Shown: positions 5,054 to 5,938 of the stretch, piece after piece | How the letters are laid out: each line of letters begins with the position of its first letter | Numbering within the stretch: position 1 is the first letter of the stretch | Assembly: GCA_002422745.1 (NCBI GenBank) | Contig: DITH01000106.1 | Span: 529 to 6,466, forward strand | Reading direction: 5' to 3' | Length of the DNA stretch: 5,938 bases | From: Alphaproteobacteria bacterium UBA6189 | GTDB lineage: Bacteria > Pseudomonadota > Alphaproteobacteria > Rickettsiales > UBA3002 | Program-made: the position numbers and the translations under genes | The notes under the pieces: generated by a model | What the model was told of the DNA's origin: nothing | What the model saw: only the letters and a program-made list of their open reading frames with translations | Database searches by the model: none

Positions 5054-5938
5054 CTAACCTACCCGCCGCTCCGATGATCTATTCTCAGATCCCTGAATTC
5101 GCTTTACCCAGTGAGGGGATACGAGTTTAAATTGTGGTTTCTCTTTGCTCAGATGCGCCATGGAGCGCAAACTGCCTACATCAACATTCTGCAGCCATTC
5201 CGGCGTCCGTTGCTGCTGCACATCGTTGATCAGCCCGTGATGTTCCTGCCTGGTAATCCAACCTTCCTTCGTGCATTGCTCCACCCAATCCATAAAGGAA
5301 TCGCGGTGGATACCGGTTTGCGCAATGCTGCGTTTTAAATCCAGCGCGCCAAGCGTAGCATGGTCGAATTGATGCTGCTCCAGCGCATGCTGCAATACGG
5401 CGTCGAGAGTTTCCGAGGCCTTGGCAGCCTCCCCGAGCTTGATTTCAACAATGGCTTTTTTAAGATGCTGCAAGCTCGGCGCGTCTTTCTCATCTCCCGC
5501 CAGCACGGTCAGCACCCGGTACGCCTCCTCCCAACGAGAGAGATCCATCAGGCACCGGCTGTAGCGATCACCGACCATCTCAATCGGCGCGCCCAACCGT
5601 AATGCCTTATCGAAATATTGTGCCGCCACGCCATACTCGTCCAGATGGGCGTAGGCCACCCCTTTTTCGTACGCCAGCACGGCGTCGTCACGCGTATACT
5701 CGGCTGCCATATTATAAAGTTTTAGTGCCGCATGTGGCTTGCGTTCACCCTTCAAGGCCCATTTGCCGCGCGCAATATAAAGAGGTGCCAGATGTCCCTT
5801 CAGCCACGCATCATCGTAGTGACCATCCTTATGCAGTTGTTTCATGTGGGTCTTGGCGATGCTATATAGGCTCAGTGCTTTATCGGCCTTGCCCTGGTGC
5901 ATGAAGGCGTACATGACGTTGGCGCATTCCATGCCGCT
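5054..5938 (-). CDS. TPR-repeat protein, N-terminus probably cut by window edge
   Basis: The visible part is 294 codons; the frame is open to the right edge, with Ser-Gly codons before the first Met (5932). The true start is probably outside. Counting from that Met, helix pairs with TPR spacing lie near 5-38 (QGKADKALSLY), 82-115 (VLAYEKGVAYAHLDEYGVAA followed by FDKALRLG), 119-150 (LMDLSRWEEAYRVL) and 153-186. The second is the clearest canonical TPR. After about 190 the sequence changes to a non-repeat C-terminal region (DSFMDWVEQCTKEGWITRQE at 211-230) ending NRSSERRVG. TPR domains bind proteins; the partner is unknown, and a link to the pilins is only positional. No signal peptide or membrane helix is visible in this part. 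The stop lies 41 bases before pilin gene B, with no terminator seen between them. Confidence 0.82.
   Translation of the reverse strand, partial: SGMECANVMYAFMHQGKADKALSLYSIAKTHMKQLHKDGHYDDAWLKGHLAPLYIARGKWALKGERKPHAALKLYNMAAEYTRDDAVLAYEKGVAYAHLDEYGVAAQYFDKALRLGAPIEMVGDRYSRCLMDLSRWEEAYRVLTVLAGDEKDAPSLQHLKKAIVEIKLGEAAKASETLDAVLQHALEQHQFDHATLGALDLKRSIAQTGIHRDSFMDWVEQCTKEGWITRQEHHGLINDVQQQRTPEWLQNVDVGSLRSMAHLSKEKPQFKLVSPHWVKRIQGSENRSSERRVG

Overview
This 5.9 kb stretch looks like a chromosomal piece of an alphaproteobacterium with fairly high G+C. The basis is a tRNA-Thr(GGT) whose acceptor and D-arm read like alphaproteobacterial versions, dense gene packing, and strongly GC-biased codon use. 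The species cannot be named from the sequence alone, and both edges cut through genes.

Left part (1-2850, all minus strand, read right to left): a tRNA-Thr(GGT) gene is followed 66 bases later by three tightly packed genes. They encode an exported retropepsin-like 'ATP-dependent zinc protease' (173 aa), a membrane protein with a catalytically dead transglutaminase fold followed by seven transmembrane helices (526 aa), and an ATP-grasp alpha-L-glutamate ligase-like enzyme (N-terminal 198 residues visible). The same trio co-occurs in many Proteobacteria. It pairs a cytoplasmic amino-acid or peptide ligase with an envelope membrane protein and an envelope protease; its substrate cannot be read from this sequence.

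Middle (2851-3390, plus strand): two very small, highly charged proteins (48 and 105 aa) overlap by ATGA and share a KLAQ-x-LK-N motif near their N-termini. They have no function I recognise. Their stop codon lies only 2 bases from the stop of the convergent pilin gene.

Right part (3393-5938, minus strand): two paralogous prepilin-like proteins lie in tandem (270 and 256 aa). Both have class III-type N-termini, the mature Glu5 and a shared core. A 74-base block is identical at DNA level in both genes. Upstream is the C-terminal part of a TPR-repeat protein. Each pilin gene has its own promoter-like sequence whose -10 box ends exactly 6 bases before the ATG, and neither ATG has a convincing Shine-Dalgarno. 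This suggests leaderless transcripts; the 48-aa gene may be a third case.

No insertion sequence, CRISPR array, prophage or integron was seen. The points most worth following are the ligase/dead-transglutaminase/protease trio next to a tRNA, the leaderless promoter pattern, the gene-conversion-like block in the pilins, and the paired small charged proteins.
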